Source: Kitagawia praeruptora (taxonomy: Eukaryota > Streptophyta > Magnoliopsida > Apiales > Apiaceae). Taken from it: DNA of 64,000 nucleotides. The stretch is taken from positions 113,389,501 to 113,453,500 of the forward strand of contig CM075345.1 in NCBI GenBank assembly GCA_037693485.1, read 5' to 3'. The position numbers and the translations under genes are program-made. The notes beneath the pieces are model-generated. The model did not search any database, was not told the DNA's origin, and saw nothing but the letters and a program-made list of their open reading frames with translations. Of this stretch, positions 59,726-64,000 are shown in pieces. Within the stretch, counting starts at the first letter, position 1, and each line of letters opens with the position of its first letter.

Positions 59726-61528
59726 ATAAGATACCCCACCCATGATTTGGAGTTAGCAGCGATAGTTTTCGCCCTGAAGATTTGGAGACATTATCTTTAC
59801 GGAGAAAGGTGTGAAATCTACACGGATCACAAGAGCTTAAAGTACATATTCACTCAGAAAGAGTTAAACATGAGGCAGAGGAGATGGTTAGAGCTAATCA
59901 AGGATTATGATTGCGAGATTCATTATCACCCAGGGAAGGCCAACGTAGTGGCCGATGCACTTAGCCGAAAGGAGAAGCTTAAGATGATAACGTCAGTGGA
60001 TGAATTGATCAAGGACCTCGAGAGGCTGGAAATTGAAGTGAGGTTACCAGGAATTGGCCAAGAGAGTCTAATGGAAATAAAAGTCCAACCACCGCTATTG
60101 GAAAAGATTAAGTTATGCCAGGAAAAGAAGATAGAAGAAGAAAAGAATTCGATGGAGAAAATTTTGACTGGCGAGGAAATTAGGTGTGAGAAGGACGGGA
60201 ATGGAATTATGAGTTACGCATCTAGGATATGGATCCCGAGCGTTCAAGAGTTAAAAGACGAGATTTTGCAAGAGGCTCATAGTTCAAGGTATTCGATTCA
60301 CCCTGGGGGCACCAAGATGTATAGGGATTTGAAAGAGTATTATTGTTGGCCAAATATGAAGAAGGACGTAGCAGAGTGGGTAAGTAAATGCTTGACATGT
60401 CAAAGAGTGAAGGCCGAACACCAGAGGCCCAGTGGATTGCTGCAACCCTTAGAGATACCCGAGTGGAAGTGGGAACAGATTGCGATGGACTTTGTGGTCG
60501 GATTACCAAGGACCAAGACTAATCATGATGCCATTTGGGTAATTATCGATAGATTGACCAAGTCAGCGCATTTTCTTCCAATCAACGAGAGATACACTGT
60601 CGACAAGCTGGTGGATATCTACTTAAAGGAGATTGTGGTTAGGCATGGGGTTCCTGTGAGTATTGTATCAGATAGAGACCCAAGATTCAACTCCAGGTTC
60701 TGGAGGAGTTTTCAGGATTGTGTGGGGACTAAGTTAAACATGAGTACTGCATACCATCCCCAAACAGACGGACAGAGTGAGAGAACCATCCAGACCATCG
60801 AGGACATGTTGAGAGTATGTGCCATAGATTTCAAGGGAAGTTGGGACGACCACTTGCCATTTATCGAATTTTCCTACAACAACAGTTACCATGCGAGTAT
60901 AGGCATGCCCCCATATGAAGCTTTGTACGGACGAAGATGTCGATCTCCCTTGTGTTGGGAAGAAGTAGGAGAGCGGAAGATATTAGGGCCTGAACTGGTC
61001 CAACAGACGAGAGAGACTATCGAACTCATAAGAGGACGGCTGGTAGCGGCCCAAGACAGACAGAAGAAGTATGCGGACCAGTCCCGCAAGGATAAAGAAT
61101 ATGAGGTAGGAGAGTTTGTGATGTTAAAAGTATCACCGTGGAAGGGATTGATGAGATTTGGTAAGAAGGGGAAACTAAGCCCGAGATTTATTGGACCTTT
61201 TGAGATCTTGAAACGAGTTGGAAAGTTAGCCTATGAATTTGCTTTACCTCTGAGCTTACAGCAAGTACATAATGTGTTCCATGTGTCCATGCTACGACCC
61301 TATCATACCGACTTCCGACATGTGATAGAACATGATCAAGTGGATCTGCAACCAGACTTAACATATATGGAGCAACCCGTAGAAATCATGGATAGAAAGG
61401 AACAGGTGCTGAGGAACAAGGTTGTCAAATTAGTGAAAGTTTTGTGGAGGAATCAAAATGTCGAAGAATCAACGTGGGAACTAGAGAGCGCGATGCGTGA
61501 AAAGCACCCCCAACTGTTTGCAACCTGA
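59726..61528 (+). pseudogene. pol: Element D pol, C-terminal part: RNase H, integrase, chromodomain
   Basis: This continues in phase after the TAG and is open to the stop at 61526-61528; the first ATG downstream of the stop is at 59747. The RNase H remainder includes YTDHKSLKYIF and NVVADALSRK. Integrase has an HHCC finger (HPGGTKMYRDLK..CLTCQRVK, about 60298-60405) and the DDE residues in MDFVVGLPR, VSDRDPRF and GQSERTIQ. The C-terminal module (FIGPFEILKRVG, HNVFHVSMLRPY) is followed by a chromodomain of the plant chromovirus type (VKVLWRNQNVEESTWELES). Chromodomains direct integration to heterochromatin in this group. Without translation through the upstream stop, this part would not be made. 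Confidence 0.93.
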
Positions 61529-61541
61529 TTCCGGGACGGAA

Positions 61542-61561
61542 TCCTTTTAAGGAGGGGAGGC
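61542..61561 (+). other. Polypurine tract of element D
   Basis: CCTTTTAAGGAGGGGAGGC immediately precedes the 3' LTR TG at 61562. It is the same tract type as in element C. Confidence 0.9.
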
Positions 61562-64000
61562 TGTAAGAACCCTAATTTTTGGTAATATTTTATTTTATTT
61601 AATATCTTGTGGCAATGTCAATATGGAACCTTTCTGGTCATCCCTGTTGATTAATAGAATTGATTGTCTGAGAAACTGTGTTGTTGTATTCACTATGTAA
61701 GATAAAAAGGGAGATTGTGAAGGCAAGAGTCTTATTGTTAGTAAGATTTATAAAACTTGGGATTTGAGAATGATTAGAGTGTTAAAAGATTTATTAAGGA
61801 TTATGACAAGGAATTATGGACATTCGAGGAATTTACACAATTAGTACTTAAGGAATTATAGGGGAAATCTCTACGCGACAAAATATTATTACGAGAGATT
61901 AATTAAGATACGATAAGAATTAGAGATTAAATAATAAGCATTGGTGGAAGAATAATAATACAAGGAGTAGTATTGCATGCAAGCCCATGCAACCAAGTGG
62001 TTAGAAATCAAGCAAACTAGTTAGCCATTGGAAGATGAATAGTACCTAGTTACTTGCTTTTTCAAAAAGGAGGAGACAAGAGTACAAGAGGCCATACCTA
62101 GGTTGTACCATGCATATACTTACACTAATACATATCACCCAATCACATAACTCAATTATTCATCTAACACAAAAATCAAAACACAAAACACCCCCCCCCC
62201 CTTGAAAGAAAGCTCTCGGCCAAGAAGAAGAAGGAAGAAGAAAATTTCTTCTTCCCCCTTTCCCATCACTCATAAATCATAACATAAATCCTAGGTCATC
62301 TACATCATCTAGACAAGGTATGTTAGTAATTTCAATCCATTCCATCCACCCAATTTCAAGTTACAAATTGTTAAAGCTTGGGTGAATAGTAACCAAGTTT
62401 GTTTTCCCTTTAGATCTTGCATTGTAAGTGTTGTAGGAGATCATCTAAGGTGTTGTTGAGTTTTGAAAAGCTTATCCAAGGCCCCTAGGTGCTCAAAAAG
62501 GTATAAAATCACAAACCCTCTTGGTTATGTAGTATTTATAATGTTTGGTAGTAGATCCATGTATTTATGAGCTAATCTTGGTTGTATATGCATTGGATAG
62601 CATGGATCTTGAGTTTTGATGTTGAGATTGTGACTTTTATGACTATGGATAATATATATATCTCCATGAGTGTTATGAACCATGATTTAAGTGTATTAAG
62701 TGTTGGTTGTATTGTGGAATTGTGGAAAATGGTTGATCTAAGTAGTATGTGCATGCTGAGTTTTTCCAGGAGCAATTACCTGTCTTGTAACACGGTTTTG
62801 AACCCCCAAATGTTGTCCCCTGATGTCCTACCATATATTGTTGGAAAGATAATTGAATTTAGTTTCTGGAAATGTAAGGTTCATGGCTAGGTGATGTGTA
62901 GATTTTAAGTTATGGCCGGAGGAGTGAATTGTGTTTCTGGACTATGGACTGCACTAAGTGACCCCCTTGTGAACCTTGTTTAAACCCCTAAAAATTTATG
63001 TGGGATCATGGAAAAATTAGAGAAGCTAGGAAATACAGTGGTGAAGGCTACCCAAAAAGAATTTGATTAAAATAGGAATATTTGAATATTATAAAAATGC
63101 TAGAGTAAATTTCGCGCAAGGGAAAAAGTCGTTAGTGGAGCATAATTCTAGGGGTAATGGTTATGGTTCGAATGTGGTAACTAAATTAAGTCGTATAAGT
63201 GACGAGCGTAATCGAGTGATGACATGAACCTATAGAGGGGCTAGAGTGCCATAAGACGAAGTCATTAAGTTAATTTCATACCCCCTAAAACCCCGTAATT
63301 AAAGAGATATTGTTAAGGTACGTACTAACGAGCGGTTATTGCTTATGTATAGATCGTTCCACTCCGCACGCTCGACCACCCCAACCAAACCAAGGCAAGG
63401 CAAGTTTACTTTTCAAAACTTATACTTATACAAGGACTTTCACTGTTGTGTTTGTAGTTTTCAATTATATCAAATGCTATGTTTATCGAAGTATTGATGC
63501 AATTGAGATTGTCTAAGTACATATATGCTTGTACCCCTTGAACTTAGATTAAAATGTTTTCTTCGGACAACGACTCTAGCAATAGAGGTCGTAGCGGTCC
63601 GTATATATCTATTGACCGGGGAGCGGTATATTATTATATCGTATCTAGATTGCGAAAACCCGAAGGGTCATTCGGGAAGTATCATATAATCAAGTATTGT
63701 ATTCATATCTTCGTAAATACTCGAAACCCTATCTTGGATTAAAAGTTTATTTTATTAAATAATTATTTTATTAATTATTAATATTAAATCTTAAAATATC
63801 ATTTATTAATTATTGTTCAAACTCGAACTTTTTCGAACTCAAAACATTTCCGAAAACCCCCGGTCAGGTTCTGCTTCTTGTATGATTTCAAGAATCATCG
63901 GCCGACTGATGTCGGACCTCAATTACTCTGTTTTCAATCAAAATCACATTTTTAAAAGAAAAAGAAAAAGGGACTCTGGCAGGTGTGGGAACCGTTGACG
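61562..64000 (+). mobile_element. 3' LTR of element D (partial)
   Basis: Corresponds to about 51649-54126 of the 5' LTR; roughly 1 kb is missing beyond the window. Relative to the 5' copy it has a 43-bp deletion near 63818, 4-bp and 5-bp insertions near 63320 and 63400, and a shorter C homopolymer (62191-62201). Confidence 0.93.

Larger units (their letters stand above)
51649..64000 (+). mobile_element. Element D: Tekay-type chromovirus (3' LTR cut by the window edge)
   Basis: The 5' LTR (51649-55145) starts TGTAAGAACCC and ends GGGGGCGTCACA. An initiator-Met-type primer-binding site, an extra ORF, gag-pol ending in a chromodomain, a polypurine tract and the start of the 3' LTR at 61562 follow. 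Chromodomain, gag-pol in a single frame and very long LTRs fit the Tekay/Del group. The sequenced parts of the two LTRs differ at about 30 positions by eye plus indels, including a 43-bp deletion in the 3' copy. The target duplication cannot be checked because the right end is outside. Confidence 0.93.

Overview
The window is repeat-dominated nuclear DNA from a flowering plant, probably a eudicot. That is inferred from the co-occurrence of plant retrotransposon lineages: Tat-type Ty3/gypsy with a second RNase H, Tekay-type chromovirus, and SIRE-type Ty1/copia with an env-like ORF. Stowaway and Tourist MITEs and a short Helitron are also present. I recognised no intact host gene, tRNA or rRNA. 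Nearly every long ORF belongs to a retrotransposon.

Layout. (1) 1-1601: the 3' end and 3' LTR of a Tat-like element that starts outside the window. (2) 1602-4571: AT-rich DNA with a 176-bp tandem duplication, a Tourist MITE (2461-2811) and an old LTR remnant ending near 3786. (3) 4572-17851: element A, a complete 13.3-kb Tat-lineage Ty3/gypsy element (TSD CATAC). It has gag, protease, RT, two RNase H domains and integrase, plus a spliced-looking antisense gene in its 3' region. (4) 17852-22140: remnants of an old LTR loaded with two adjacent hairpin MITEs in a TA microsatellite, a roughly 1.6-kb foldback element and a Stowaway MITE. (5) 22141-37691: element C, minus strand, 15.55 kb (TSD GTTTA). 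Its two 5,014-bp LTRs are almost identical, but its internal region is a badly decayed chromovirus. (6) 37692-40557: the rest of the old LTR, unassigned DNA, a 276-bp Helitron and a TA microsatellite. (7) 40558-51415: element B, minus strand, a SIRE-type copia element (TSD TATGT) with gag-pol and an env-like ORF broken by stops and frameshifts. (8) 51649-64000+: element D, plus strand, a Tekay-type chromovirus with 3.5-kb LTRs. It carries an intact extra 233-codon ORF ahead of gag. Its gag-pol frame has one stop and an altered RT active site, and its 3' LTR runs off the window.

History, from LTR differences counted by eye: C is youngest (about 11 in 5,014 bp), then A (about 9 substitutions in 902), D (about 30 in roughly 2,440) and B (about 22 in 1,163). 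A and C both appear to be nested in one older Tekay-like LTR whose pieces now spread over about 35 kb.

The most interesting points are: the extra ORF of D; the combination in C of near-identical LTRs and a wrecked interior; the palindromic AT array that enlarges C's LTRs; the antisense gene of A; repeated polypurine tracts in A and C; and the foldback element, which shares a 16-bp GC-rich motif with neighbouring MITEs.
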